64,000 nucleotides of DNA from Streptomyces physcomitrii (lineage in GTDB: Bacteria; Actinomycetota; Actinomycetes; Streptomycetales; Streptomycetaceae). The translations under genes and the position numbers were made by a program. Shown here piece by piece: positions 18,376 to 30,156 of this stretch. Location: positions 124,001 through 188,000 of the forward strand of contig NZ_JAAWWP010000012.1 of the NCBI RefSeq assembly GCF_012273655.1, written 5' to 3'. Every line of letters starts with the position of its first letter. Positions within the stretch are counted from its first letter, which is position 1. The notes under the pieces are model-generated. The model ran no database searches. It was not told the origin of the DNA and worked only from the letters and a program-made list of their open reading frames with translations.

Positions 18376-18825
18376 CCGCGACTCCTTTGTCCTTCGTCCA
18401 GGGGAAGGCGAACCCCGGGTCCCACCGGTGGTTCGTGCCCTCGGGTGAGGGCGTACCGGCCCGTGGCCTTGTCACACCCTAGCGCGTATTGCCGCAAGGT
18501 GTTCGACAATGCCGACCGGTGGGCGCGAGTCTCGCGGCGGGGTCACCAACTCGTCAAGACGGTGCGGCTATCGGATTGACTTGGATTTCCGATCGTTATC
18601 GATCGTCCGCGCTCCGGCCGCCATCCGCATGTCGAACGGACCGGAAGGGCCCCCCGGGGTGCCCGCGGGCCGGGCGCCGGCGGCCGCTCGGGAACGGGGC
18701 GAGGAGGCCGTCCCGGCCCGTGTGGGGAGCGGTACGGGAAGGTGGCGGGCGGGGCGTCGGACGCCCCCGGCGGCGCCGGTGCGCCCGGCCGGGAAGGCGC
18801 CCCGCGCGGAGGCGCGCGCACCGGC
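18376..18825 (-). promoter_or_regulatory. gylR-glpF intergenic region, glycerol operon promoter
   Basis: 450 bases with no gene. It contains the candidate -10 TAGGGT at 18476-18481, the operator-like 20-mer at 18498-18517, and a weaker, one-base-shorter relative at 18623-18637 on the opposite strand. 18570-18600 is locally AT-richer. Nothing else was recognised in 18640-18825. Confidence 0.6.
18498..18517 (+). promoter_or_regulatory. Candidate GylR operator upstream of glpF
   Basis: GGTGTTCGACAATGCCGACC, identical at 17 of 20 positions to the element at 19733-19752 upstream of gylR. It starts 16 bp beyond the TAGGGT hexamer, i.e. over the -35 region, where a repressor would block polymerase. 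Confidence 0.6.
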
Positions 18826-19590
18826 TCAGAAGCGGCTGGCGCCCAGATCCCGGGAGACGGCCCGGGCGCAGTCGCGCACCGAGGCGATCAGACCGGGCAG
18901 CGGCTCGGACTCCTTGCAGACCCGCTCGACGGCCCCCGTCACCCCGACGGCGCCCACCGGCATCCGGCGGCGGTCGTGGATGGGGGCGGCGACCGAGGCG
19001 ACGCCCTCCCAGGTCTCCTCGATGTCGGTGGCGTAGCCGCGGGCCCGGATCAGGTCGAGGGTGGTCTCGATGCGGCCGAGGCCGGTCACGGTGTGCACGG
19101 TGAAGCTGCCCCGCTCGGACTCGACCAGCTCGCTGTGGGCCACCGGGTCGTAGGCGGCGAGGACCTTGCCGAGGGCGGTGGAGTGCAGCGGCTGCATCGC
19201 GCCGACCTCCAGGACCTGGCGGCTGTCGTCGGGCCGGAAGACGTGGTGCACGATCAGCACGCCCTGCTGGTGCAGTACGCCGAGGTAGGCGCTCTCGCCG
19301 CTGGCCCGGGCCAGGTCGTCGGTCCACACCAGGGCACGGGCGCGCAGCTCGTGCACGTCGAGGTAGCTGTTGCCGAGGCGCAGCAGCTCCGCCCCGAGCT
19401 GGTAGCGCCCGGAGGCGGGGTCCTGCTCGACGAAGCCCTCCTGCTGGAGGGTGCGCAGGATGCCGTGCGCGGTGCCCTTGGCGAGGCCCAGGGCGGTGGC
19501 GATGTCGGAGAGGCCCAGCCTGCGCTCGCCGCCCGCGAGCAGGCGCAGTACGGCGGCCGCGCGTTCCAGGGACTGGATGTTGCGTGCCAT
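18826..19590 (-). CDS. gylR: IclR-family glycerol operon regulator
   Basis: A 254-residue regulator, the same length I recall for S. coelicolor GylR. The N-terminal winged helix-turn-helix (about residues 1-65; LSDIATALGLAKGTAHGILR) precedes the IclR effector domain (GESAYLGVLHQQGVLIVHHV, LHSTALGKVLAA). GylR is known to repress the glycerol operon and relieve repression with inducer. The ATG at 19590 has AGGGAG about eleven bases upstream; upstream in-frame codons would run into the operator. It lies on the same strand as glpF, 450 bases upstream. A palindromic operator-like element at 19725-19754 suggests autoregulation. Confidence 0.93.
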   Translation of the reverse strand: MARNIQSLERAAAVLRLLAGGERRLGLSDIATALGLAKGTAHGILRTLQQEGFVEQDPASGRYQLGAELLRLGNSYLDVHELRARALVWTDDLARASGESAYLGVLHQQGVLIVHHVFRPDDSRQVLEVGAMQPLHSTALGKVLAAYDPVAHSELVESERGSFTVHTVTGLGRIETTLDLIRARGYATDIEETWEGVASVAAPIHDRRRMPVGAVGVTGAVERVCKESEPLPGLIASVRDCARAVSRDLGASRF

Positions 19591-20021
19591 GCGCGGGGCT
19601 CCCTTCGAACGGCCTGGGCGAGAGCGGCGGGGCCGGTGAGGACGGGCAGGGGGCGGCGGCTCGGCGAGCCACCCGGGGCGCTGCGCCCGGGGGCGGCAGC
19701 GGAGGAGGTCGGCAAGTAGGGTGCAACACCGTGGTGTTCGGCAATGCTGAACACTATCGGTCTTTACCGACCTGCCGCCAATACACGCCACACCGCGTGC
19801 CGCGTATCCGCCGCCCCGTGATCCGCGCCCCTGCCGGGCCGCCGCGGGACCCGGCAGGCGCCCCTGACGGGCCCGTTCGGCACCGGGGTCCGGACCGTGG
19901 CACGGGAGTCCGCGTGCTGGACGCCCTGACGGCCGGGCCGGGGCACGGTTAGGCTGGCCCGGTGCGCCTTCCGCAGGGAAGCCGCAAAGCCGACAGCCGT
20001 CGCACTCCAGGGAGCATTCTC
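19591..20021. promoter_or_regulatory. gylR-metH divergent intergenic region
   Basis: 431 bases. Nested palindromes at 19725-19754 are likely GylR sites. On the plus strand TAGGCT at 19950-19955 is a probable metH -10, with transcription expected near 19962. No cobalamin, SAM or SAH riboswitch consensus was recognised. The stretch 19760-19940 shows nothing else. Confidence 0.55.
19725..19754. promoter_or_regulatory. Candidate GylR operator upstream of gylR
   Basis: Two overlapping palindromes share one arm: AACACC-GT-GGTGTT (19725-19738) and GTGTTC-N9-GAACAC (19734-19754). The core 20-mer at 19733-19752 matches the glpF-upstream element at 17 of 20 positions. Confidence 0.6.
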
Positions 20022-23537
<3,516 letters not shown>

Positions 23538-23633
23538 CGGCCCGGTCCGGCCCGCCGTACGCGAAAGGCCCGAGGTGTGCGCCGCCGCACAGGGCGGGCG
23601 GGCCCGGTCCGCCGTACACTGGTCGGTCCAGTA

Positions 23634-23669
23634 CAGGCCGGTCGCCCGCGGTTGGGGGCGACCGGCCTG
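23634..23669 (+). terminator. Hairpin after metH, before the HAD gene
   Basis: A perfect 13-bp stem (CAGGCCGGTCGCC paired with 23657-23669, ten-base loop). Just before it, 23614-23634 can form a second stem (GTACACTGG against CCAGTAC). It may end metH mRNA or attenuate transcription into the next gene, which starts 32 bases later. Confidence 0.55.
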
Positions 23670-23701
23670 CCCGTCCCCCACGGAAGGCGGTGAGCGGCCA
23701 G

Positions 23702-24397
23702 ATGACCAGTACGGTCCCGGCGCTCGGTACCCAGCAGGCGGAGAGCTCCGTGCTCGAAGCCGTCCTGCTCGACATGGACGGCACCCTGGTGGACACCGAG
23801 GGCTTCTGGTGGGAGGCCGAGGTGGAGGTCTTCGCCCGGCTCGGCCACCGCCTCGACGAGGCATGGCGCGATGTCGTGGTCGGCGGCCCGATGAGCCGCA
23901 GCGCGGGCTTCCTGATCGAGGCCACCGGCGCCGAGGTCTCCCTGGACGAGCTGGTCGTCCTGCTCAACGACGGCTTCGAGGAGCGCATCAGCCGGGCCCT
24001 GCCGCTGATGCCGGGCGCCGCGCGGCTGCTCGCCGAGCTGACCGCGAACCGGGTGCCCACTGCCCTGGTCTCCGCCTCCCACCGGCGGATCATCGACCGG
24101 GTGCTGCCCTCGCTCGGCGCCGGGCACTTCGCCCTCACCGTGGCGGGCGACGAGGTCGAGCGGACCAAGCCGCACCCCGATCCGTATCTGCTCGCCGCGG
24201 CGGGCCTCGGTGCGGATCCGGTCAGATGTGCGGTGATCGAGGACACCACCACCGGAGTCGCCGCCGCCGAGGCCGCGGGCTGCACCGTCGTCGCCGTGCC
24301 CTCGGTCGCGCCGATCTCCCCGGCGCCCGGGCGGACCGTGGTGCCCTCCCTGGAGAAGGTCGATCTGCGCTTCCTGCGCAGCCTGGTGAAGGGCTGA
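23702..24397 (+). CDS. HAD-superfamily hydrolase
   Basis: A 231-residue phosphatase-like protein of the beta-phosphoglucomutase type. Nucleophile motif DMDGTLVDTE near residues 25-30, motif II around VSASHRR, motif III KPHPDPYL and motif IV IEDTTTGVAAA are all present. The substrate is unknown. ATG at 23702; a GTG four codons upstream (23690) lies closer to GGAAGG and is an alternative. It follows metH on the same strand beyond a hairpin. Confidence 0.85.
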   Translation: MTSTVPALGTQQAESSVLEAVLLDMDGTLVDTEGFWWEAEVEVFARLGHRLDEAWRDVVVGGPMSRSAGFLIEATGAEVSLDELVVLLNDGFEERISRALPLMPGAARLLAELTANRVPTALVSASHRRIIDRVLPSLGAGHFALTVAGDEVERTKPHPDPYLLAAAGLGADPVRCAVIEDTTTGVAAAEAAGCTVVAVPSVAPISPAPGRTVVPSLEKVDLRFLRSLVKG

Positions 24398-24806
24398 TCG
24401 GAGCCGGGGCGGTGCCGCCCGCCGGACCGGTGCGCGCGGCCTCGCGGTGCCGGGTGGGAAATGGCCGGAAGCGGCTGTTTTCCGCCCGGACGGATCGTGT
24501 GAAATCCGCCACCAGCGGGCCGGCCGCGGCGGGCCCCGTCCCGTCGCGAGTGGGCGGATCCGGGCGCTGCCGTGCCTCTTGTGCACCGATTTGTCATTCC
24601 GTGCGCGAAAGCGGCCCGTGTCGGGGTTTCGCACAGTCCGCGTACGGTTTCGCTGCGTAACCGCGCTCTCGCCCGCTGACGCCCGAGGCGCTCGGATACG
24701 GGGGTTAGTGTCGGGCCGTGAGAACCACGCCTCGACCCCCGTACGCCGCGCGGCCCACCCCCGCCGCGCCCGGAGTCCGGGAACCCAGTCCGGGAGAACT
24801 TCGCGC
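24398..24806 (+). other. Non-coding interval before the peptide-binding lipoprotein
   Basis: 409 bases without a convincing gene. It has an interrupted inverted repeat (GTGC-GC-GAAA at 24601-24610 and TTTCGCAC at 24627-24634) and TAGTGT at 24706-24711, a possible -10 giving a leader near 90 bases. Nothing else was recognised. Confidence 0.4.
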
Positions 24807-26411
24807 ATGAACCGTAAGACCTTGGTGCTGCCGGCCGTCGTCGGTCTGCTGGCCTCCGCGCTCGCGGCCTGCGGGGGCTCCGGTGGCGGCGGCCGGGACG
24901 GCGGGGCCATCGTCGTGGGCACCACCGACCGGTTCACCACCTCGAAGGACGCCCCCGCCCCGTTCGACCCGGCCTTCGCCTACGACGCCGGCACCTGGAA
25001 CGTCCTGCGGCAGACCGTGCAGACCCTCACCGCGGTGCCCCGCGGCGACGGGGAGCCGGAGCCCGAGGCCGCCCGCCGGTGCCGCTTCACCGACACCGGC
25101 AACGAGCGCTACGAGTGCACCCTGCGCGAGGACCTGAAGTTCTCCGACGGCACCCCCGTCACCGCGAAGGACGTGAAGTTCTCGCTCGACCGGGTCCGCG
25201 CCATCAAGAGCGAGAGCGGCCCGGTCGCCCTCCTGTCGAGCATCGACACCATCGAGACCCGCGGCGCGGACACGGTGGTCTTCCACCTCGACACCGCCGA
25301 CGCCACCTTCCCGTACAAGCTCGCCACCCCCGCCGCGGGCATCGTCAACCCGGCGGACTACCGGGCCGGGCGGCTGCGCGACGGCTTCGAGATCAGCGGC
25401 TCGGGCCCGTACCGGATGAAGGCGGAGACCGAGGGCGGCGCGCTCGTCAAGGCCGTCTTCACCCGCAATCCGCACTACCAGGGCCAGTTGAAGCCGAAGA
25501 ACGACAAGGTGGAGCTGCGCTCCTTCGCCGGTGCCGACGCCATGGGCAAGGCCCTCGACAAGGGCGACATCGACCTGATGACGCGCACCATGTCACCGGA
25601 GCAGATCCGCGAGCTGTCCACCGCCACCGGGCGGCACATCAACCTGGTGGAGCTGCCCGGCCTGGAGATCCGCTACCTCGGCTTCAACACCGAGGCGCCC
25701 TCGGTCCGCGAGAAGGCCGTCCGCAAGGCGATGGCCCAGCTCGTCGACCGCGGCGCGCTGGCCGCCAAGGTCTACGGCGCCACCGCGGAGCCGCTGTACT
25801 CCCTGGTGCCCACCAACATCACCGGGCACGCCAACTCCTTCTTCAACACCTACGGCAGGCCGAGCGACTCCCAGGCCCGCGCCACCCTGAGGAAGGCGGG
25901 CATCTCCACCCCCGTCAAGCTCACCCTGCACTACACCACCGACCACTACGGCCCGGCGATGAAGAAGGAGTTCGCCCTGCTGCGCGACCAGCTCAACGAC
26001 AGCGGCCTCTTCCGCGCGCGCATCAAGGGCACCGAGTGGAGCAAGTACCGCCCCCAGCAGCTCAAGGGCGAGTACGCGGTCTACGGACTCGGCTGGTTCC
26101 CCGACTTCCCCGACGCCGACAACTTCCTCGCGCCCTTCCTCGACAAGGACAACTTCCTCGGCTCCTCCTACGCCGACAGCCGGATCCGCGAGGAGCTGAT
26201 CCCCGCCTCCCGCCGCGAGGCCGACCGGCTCGGCGCCGCCGAGAGCCTGGAGGAGATCCAGGACATCGTCGCCGAGGACGTCCCGGTGCTCCCGCTGTGG
26301 CAGGGCAAGCAGTACGTCGCCGCCCGCGACGACATCCAGGGCGTGGAGTGGGCGCTGAACTCCTCCTCCGTGCTCCAGCTGTGGGAGCTGAGCCGCGGCG
26401 TCAGCGACTGA
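24807..26411 (+). CDS. Peptide-type ABC transporter substrate-binding lipoprotein
   Basis: A 534-residue extracytoplasmic lipoprotein of solute-binding family 5. The lipobox LAAC (Cys near residue 22) follows a short hydrophobic signal; the mature protein has LREDLKFSDGTPVTAKDVKFSLDR, the SBP_bac_5 signature region. The ligand is probably a peptide but family members also bind other solutes. ATG at 24807 with GGGAGA at 24793-24798. No permease or ATPase gene is adjacent, so it is an orphan or works with a transporter encoded elsewhere. A bidirectional terminator follows. Confidence 0.9.
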   Translation: MNRKTLVLPAVVGLLASALAACGGSGGGGRDGGAIVVGTTDRFTTSKDAPAPFDPAFAYDAGTWNVLRQTVQTLTAVPRGDGEPEPEAARRCRFTDTGNERYECTLREDLKFSDGTPVTAKDVKFSLDRVRAIKSESGPVALLSSIDTIETRGADTVVFHLDTADATFPYKLATPAAGIVNPADYRAGRLRDGFEISGSGPYRMKAETEGGALVKAVFTRNPHYQGQLKPKNDKVELRSFAGADAMGKALDKGDIDLMTRTMSPEQIRELSTATGRHINLVELPGLEIRYLGFNTEAPSVREKAVRKAMAQLVDRGALAAKVYGATAEPLYSLVPTNITGHANSFFNTYGRPSDSQARATLRKAGISTPVKLTLHYTTDHYGPAMKKEFALLRDQLNDSGLFRARIKGTEWSKYRPQQLKGEYAVYGLGWFPDFPDADNFLAPFLDKDNFLGSSYADSRIREELIPASRREADRLGAAESLEEIQDIVAEDVPVLPLWQGKQYVAARDDIQGVEWALNSSSVLQLWELSRGVSD

Positions 26412-26438
26412 GCCCCGGCGGCAGCCGCTCCATGACGA

Positions 26439-26474
26439 CGGCGGGCCCGCGGCACTCCGGTGCCGCGGGCCCGC
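26439..26474. terminator. Bidirectional terminator
   Basis: A 16-bp perfect stem (26439-26454 with 26459-26474) and a TCCG loop, between the convergent lipoprotein and response-regulator genes. Confidence 0.8.
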
Positions 26475-26515
26475 CGCCTCTTCTCCGCTTCCTGACGCCT
26501 GCGGGCGTCGACGCC

Positions 26516-27187
26516 CTACTGGGCCCCGGGGCGCACCAGCCCGCTCTCGTACGCGTACACCGCGGCCTGCACCCGGTCGCGCAGGCCGAGCTTGGTGAGC
26601 ACATGGCCGACATGGGTCTTCACGGTGGTCTCGCTGACGAAGAGGTCCGCGGCGATCTCCGCGTTGGACAGCCCGCGCGCCACCAGCTTCAGCACCTCGA
26701 CCTCGCGCTCGGTCAGCGTGCCCAGGGCGTCCGGCACCGGCTCGTCGCCGGAGGGGAGGTGGCCCGCGTACTTGTCCAGGAGGCGGCGCGTGATGCTGGG
26801 CGCGAGCATCGCCTCGCCGTCCGCCACCACCCGGATGGCCTGGACGAGTTCACCCGCCGGGGCGTCCTTGAGCAGGAAGCCGCTGGCCCCGGCGCGCAGC
26901 GCCTCCACCACGTACTCGTCGAGGTCGAAGGTGGTGAGCACCAGGACCTTCGCCGGTCCGTCGCGGCCGGGCCCGGTGATCTGGCGGGTGGCCTCCACGC
27001 CGTCCATACGGGGCATCCGGATGTCCATCAGGACGACATCGGGCTGCAGGGCGCGGACCTGGTCGAGCGCCTGGAGCCCGTCGCCCGCCTCGCCGACGAC
27101 CGCGATGTCCTGTTCGGCCTCCAGGATCATCCGGAAACCGGTGCGCAGCAGCGGCTGGTCGTCGACCAGTAGGACACGGATGGCCAC
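26516..27187 (-). CDS. NarL/LuxR-family response regulator (orphan)
   Basis: A 223-residue two-component regulator. The receiver domain (about 1-120) has acidic residues in VDDQ, the phosphorylation Asp in LMDIRMPRMDG, Thr in LTTF and Lys in LLKDAP. The C-terminal LuxR-type helix-turn-helix (about 155-215) contains LTEREVEVLKLVARGLSNAEIA. GTG start at 27187 with GAGGGAG about seven bases upstream. No histidine kinase gene is adjacent. It lies 41 bases downstream of the RecB-like gene on the same strand and may share its transcript. Confidence 0.93.
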   Translation of the reverse strand: MAIRVLLVDDQPLLRTGFRMILEAEQDIAVVGEAGDGLQALDQVRALQPDVVLMDIRMPRMDGVEATRQITGPGRDGPAKVLVLTTFDLDEYVVEALRAGASGFLLKDAPAGELVQAIRVVADGEAMLAPSITRRLLDKYAGHLPSGDEPVPDALGTLTEREVEVLKLVARGLSNAEIAADLFVSETTVKTHVGHVLTKLGLRDRVQAAVYAYESGLVRPGAQ

Positions 27188-27228
27188 GTGAGTCTCCCTC
27201 TTGCTAGCCCAGGGGCCGTCCGTTCGGA

Positions 27229-28146
27229 TCAGGCGGGATCCGAGGGAAGGCCCTGGGCCATTCTGCCCTGTACCGTGCCGTCCGCCGTGGCCGCCCTCAC
27301 CGGCAGCGGATACGGCGGGGGAGTGCCCCCGAACTCCGGGCAGTGCGCCTGGTGGTCGCACCAGCCGCACAGCTTGGTGGGCCGCGGCCGCCAGTCGCCC
27401 GTCTCGGTGGCCTCGCGGATCGCCTCCCACAGCGCGTGCAGCTTGCGCTCCACGCGTTCGAGGTCGGCGAGGACCGGGTCGTAGGTGAGGACGTCCCCGC
27501 TGCCGAGGTAGACCAGCTGGAGGCGCCGGGGCACCACCTTCTTCAGGCGCCAGACCACGAGCGCGTAGAACTTCATCTGGAAGAGCGCGCCCTCCGCGTA
27601 CTGGGGGCGGGGCGCCTTGCCGGTCTTGTAGTCGACGATGCGCACCTCGCCGGTGGGCGCGACGTCGACCCGGTCGATGATGCCGCGCAGCCGCAGCCCC
27701 GACTCCAGCTCCGCCTCCACGAACAGCTCCCGCTCGGCGGGCTCCAGACGCGTCGGGTCCTCCAGCGTGAACCAGCGCTCCACCAGCTGCTCCGCCTCGC
27801 CGAGCCAGCGGGTGAGCCGGGCTCCGTCCTCGTCCCCCGCGAAGAGCTCCACCAGCTCCGGCTTGGACTCCCGCAGCCGGTCCCACTGGCCGGGCACCAG
27901 CGATCGGGCGCGCGGCGCGGTGCGGTCCACGGCCGGGGTGTCGAACAGCCGCTCCAGGACGGCGTGCACCAGCGTGCCTCTGGTCGCCGCCTCGCTCGGC
28001 TTCTCCGGCAGCCGGTCGATCACCCGGAAGCGGTACAGCAGCGGGCACTGCATGAAGTCGCTCGCGCGGGAGGGCGAGAGGGAGGCGGGCGCGGCGGGCA
28101 CAGCGGTCGCCACCCGTGCGGCCGTCCCCTCGGCACTGGTTTCCAT
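27229..28146 (-). CDS. RecB-family PD-(D/E)XK exonuclease
   Basis: A 305-residue nuclease of the PDDEXK_1/RecB C-terminal type. Visible motifs: FMQCPLLYRFRVIDRLPE, RGTLVHAVLERLF, GIIDRVDV, the catalytic IVDYKTGKAP, and C-terminal cysteines in CGWCDHQAHC that, with the early CP, could hold an iron-sulfur cluster as in AddB/Cas4-type enzymes. A role in DNA repair is inferred. The ATG at 28146 has no ribosome-binding site but lies seven bases after a TAGGGT -10, so the mRNA is probably leaderless. The promoter matches the DNA-damage PafBC pattern exactly. Confidence 0.88.
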   Translation of the reverse strand: METSAEGTAARVATAVPAAPASLSPSRASDFMQCPLLYRFRVIDRLPEKPSEAATRGTLVHAVLERLFDTPAVDRTAPRARSLVPGQWDRLRESKPELVELFAGDEDGARLTRWLGEAEQLVERWFTLEDPTRLEPAERELFVEAELESGLRLRGIIDRVDVAPTGEVRIVDYKTGKAPRPQYAEGALFQMKFYALVVWRLKKVVPRRLQLVYLGSGDVLTYDPVLADLERVERKLHALWEAIREATETGDWRPRPTKLCGWCDHQAHCPEFGGTPPPYPLPVRAATADGTVQGRMAQGLPSDPA

Positions 28147-28153
28147 GCGCCAG

Positions 28154-28176
28154 ACCCTAAGGCCCCGCACCGACAA
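28154..28176 (-). promoter_or_regulatory. PafBC/RecA-NDp-type promoter of the RecB-like nuclease
   Basis: Minus strand TTGTCGGTG, eight bases, TAGGGT: a full match to TTGTCRGTG-N8-TANNNT. The -10 ends seven bases before the ATG at 28146. Confidence 0.75.
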
Positions 28177-28240
28177 CGGCCGCATACCATCGACGGCAGC
28201 CCCTCTCGCCCTGCATGATCGGAGCGAGACCGGCTTCCGG

Positions 28241-28315
28241 ACCAAGAGCACCAAGAGCAGCACCAAGAGCACCAAGAAGACGAAGAACACGAAGAGCGCG
28301 AAGAGTACGAAGAGT
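28241..28315 (+). repeat. Eight tandem 9-bp purine-rich repeats
   Basis: Eight 9-base units of the form ACCAAGAGC drifting to ACGAAGAGT, with a three-base AGC insertion after the second. The tract is far less GC-rich than its surroundings, is non-coding, and ends 21 bases before the protease start. Confidence 0.85.
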
Positions 28316-28335
28316 TGCTTCGACGAGGGGACAGC

Positions 28336-30036
28336 GTGGACGAGAGCGGGCAGCCGCACCCCGGCGGCCACGGCGCGGACGACCACCGCGACCGGCCGGC
28401 GGGTTCGGACGGCGCCGACACCGGCTCCGCGTCTCCCGAAGCGGGCGGACAGGGGGGACCACCACCCGCCGGGGACCCGGCACCGCCGCGCGCGGAAAGG
28501 CCGGTCCCCCCGGCTGCGGAGGGCTCGGAACCACCGCCTGCCGAGGGCTCGGCGACCCCGCCCGCGGAGGGCCCGGCACCCCGGTCGGCGCAGGCCCCGG
28601 CACCCCCGCCTGCCGAGGACCCGGCGGAGAAGGGCGACCGCGGCACCGGCCAGGGCGACAGCGCCACCCGCCAGGGCGACAGCGGCCCCCGCCAAGGCGA
28701 CAGCGGCACCCCCCGCAACGGCGACGGCGGCACACCCCCGCCGCCCGCACCGGCCCCGCCCCCCGAGCCCGCGCCGCCGTCCTCCCCGGCCCCCTCGCCC
28801 TTCGGGTCCGCCCCGCAGGACGACCACGACCGCAGCCACGCCCGGGGCAATCCGCGGGGCGCCAAGCCGCCGTCCCGCCGACCCGAGCCCGGCGGCGGCA
28901 TCCTGATGGGCCGTCCCTTCGGCGTCCCGGTCTACGTGGCCCCCAGCTGGTTCCTGGTCGCCGTGCTCATCACCTGGGTCTTCGGCGAGCAGCTCGAACG
29001 CGTGCTGCCCGAACTCGGCGGCGCCCGCTATCTGGTCTCGCTCTTCTTCGCCGTCGCCTTCTACGCCTCGGTGCTCGTCCACGAGCTGGCCCACACCGTC
29101 GCCGCGCTCCGCTTCGAGCTGCCGGTGCGCCGGATCCAGCTCCAGTTCTTCGGCGGCGTCTCGGAGATCGAGAAGGAGTCGGAGACCCCCGGCCGGGAGT
29201 TCGTCCTCGCCTTCGTCGGACCGCTGCTCTCCCTGGTGCTCGCCGGGGTCTTCTACCTCGGCATGCTCGCCGTCGAGCCGGGCACGGTCCCCGGGGTGCT
29301 GCTCGCCGGACTGATGATCTCCAACCTCCTCGTCGCCGCCTTCAACCTGCTGCCCGGGCTGCCGCTGGACGGCGGCCGGATGCTGCGCGCCGTGGTCTGG
29401 AAGATCACCGGCAAGCCGATGAGCGGCACCGTCGCCGCGGCCTGGGTCGGCCGCGGCCTCGCCCTGTCCGTACTGGTCGGGCTGCCGCTGCTCACCCAGT
29501 CCGGCGCGCTCGGCGACGACGCCCAGGAGTTCGGTGGCTGGGACACCCTCACCGACGCCCTGCTCGCCGCGATCCTCGCCGGGATCATCTGGACCGGCGC
29601 CGGGAACAGCTTGCGGATGGCCCGGCTGCGCGAGCACCTGCCCGAACTCCGCGCCCGCACCCTGACCCGGCGTGCCGTCCCGGTCGCGTACGACACCCCG
29701 CTCTCGGAGTCGCTGCGCCGCGCCAACGACGCCGGGGCACGCGCCCTGGTGGTGGTCGACCCGGACGGCGAACCCCGCGCCCTGGTGCGGGAGGCCGCCA
29801 TCGTCGGCGTGCCGCAGCACCGGCGCCCCTGGGTCGCCGCGGGCAGCCTCTCCCAGGAGCTGAGCCCGGGCATGCTGGTCTCCGCCGAGCTGTCCGGCGA
29901 GGAGCTGCTCGACGTGCTGCGCGCCACCCCGGCCTCCGAGTACCTGGTGGTCGAGGAGTCCGGCGAGATCTACGGGGTGCTCTCCGCCGCCGATGTGGAG
30001 CGCGCCTTCGTCAAGGCGATGGCCCGCCCGAACTGA
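28336..30036 (+). CDS. Site-2-type membrane metalloprotease (M50) with CBS region
   Basis: A 566-residue intramembrane protease resembling mycobacterial Rip3. The first 190 or so residues are Pro/Gly/Glu-rich and disordered, with a repeated QGDS motif near residues 105-130. Membrane helices carry zinc-binding HELAH (His249, Glu250, His253) and the third ligand Asp345 in LPLDGGR. The last 130 residues resemble a CBS pair. Such enzymes cut membrane-bound anti-sigma factors or other membrane proteins; the substrate here is unknown. GTG at 28336 is preferred for its GAGGGG; a TTG at 28315 is in frame. Confidence 0.87.
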   Translation: MDESGQPHPGGHGADDHRDRPAGSDGADTGSASPEAGGQGGPPPAGDPAPPRAERPVPPAAEGSEPPPAEGSATPPAEGPAPRSAQAPAPPPAEDPAEKGDRGTGQGDSATRQGDSGPRQGDSGTPRNGDGGTPPPPAPAPPPEPAPPSSPAPSPFGSAPQDDHDRSHARGNPRGAKPPSRRPEPGGGILMGRPFGVPVYVAPSWFLVAVLITWVFGEQLERVLPELGGARYLVSLFFAVAFYASVLVHELAHTVAALRFELPVRRIQLQFFGGVSEIEKESETPGREFVLAFVGPLLSLVLAGVFYLGMLAVEPGTVPGVLLAGLMISNLLVAAFNLLPGLPLDGGRMLRAVVWKITGKPMSGTVAAAWVGRGLALSVLVGLPLLTQSGALGDDAQEFGGWDTLTDALLAAILAGIIWTGAGNSLRMARLREHLPELRARTLTRRAVPVAYDTPLSESLRRANDAGARALVVVDPDGEPRALVREAAIVGVPQHRRPWVAAGSLSQELSPGMLVSAELSGEELLDVLRATPASEYLVVEESGEIYGVLSAADVERAFVKAMARPN

Positions 30037-30156
30037 GCCCTGCCGCCCGCCGGCCCCCGGCGCCGGGCCCGACCGGAGTGCCCGGCCGGGGCCCGCGCGG
30101 GTCACCGCCCGTACACCTGGTCGGGGGCCCGCCGGCCGAAAGGTAGGCTGGGCCCC

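Noticed and set aside
19760-20021. Cobalamin, SAM or SAH riboswitch in the metH leader
   Set aside because: No B12 box or other known core sequence was seen, and the predicted leader is only about 60 bases.
28241-28315. Strongly hydrophobic, membrane-helix-like translation on the minus strand
   Set aside because: It is a by-product of the 9-bp repeat (codons rich in CTT, CTC, GTC); there is no start codon with a ribosome-binding site nearby.
28241-28320. Lysine/threonine/serine repeat peptide on the plus strand
   Set aside because: No in-frame start lies between the upstream region and the repeat, and it is out of frame with the protease.
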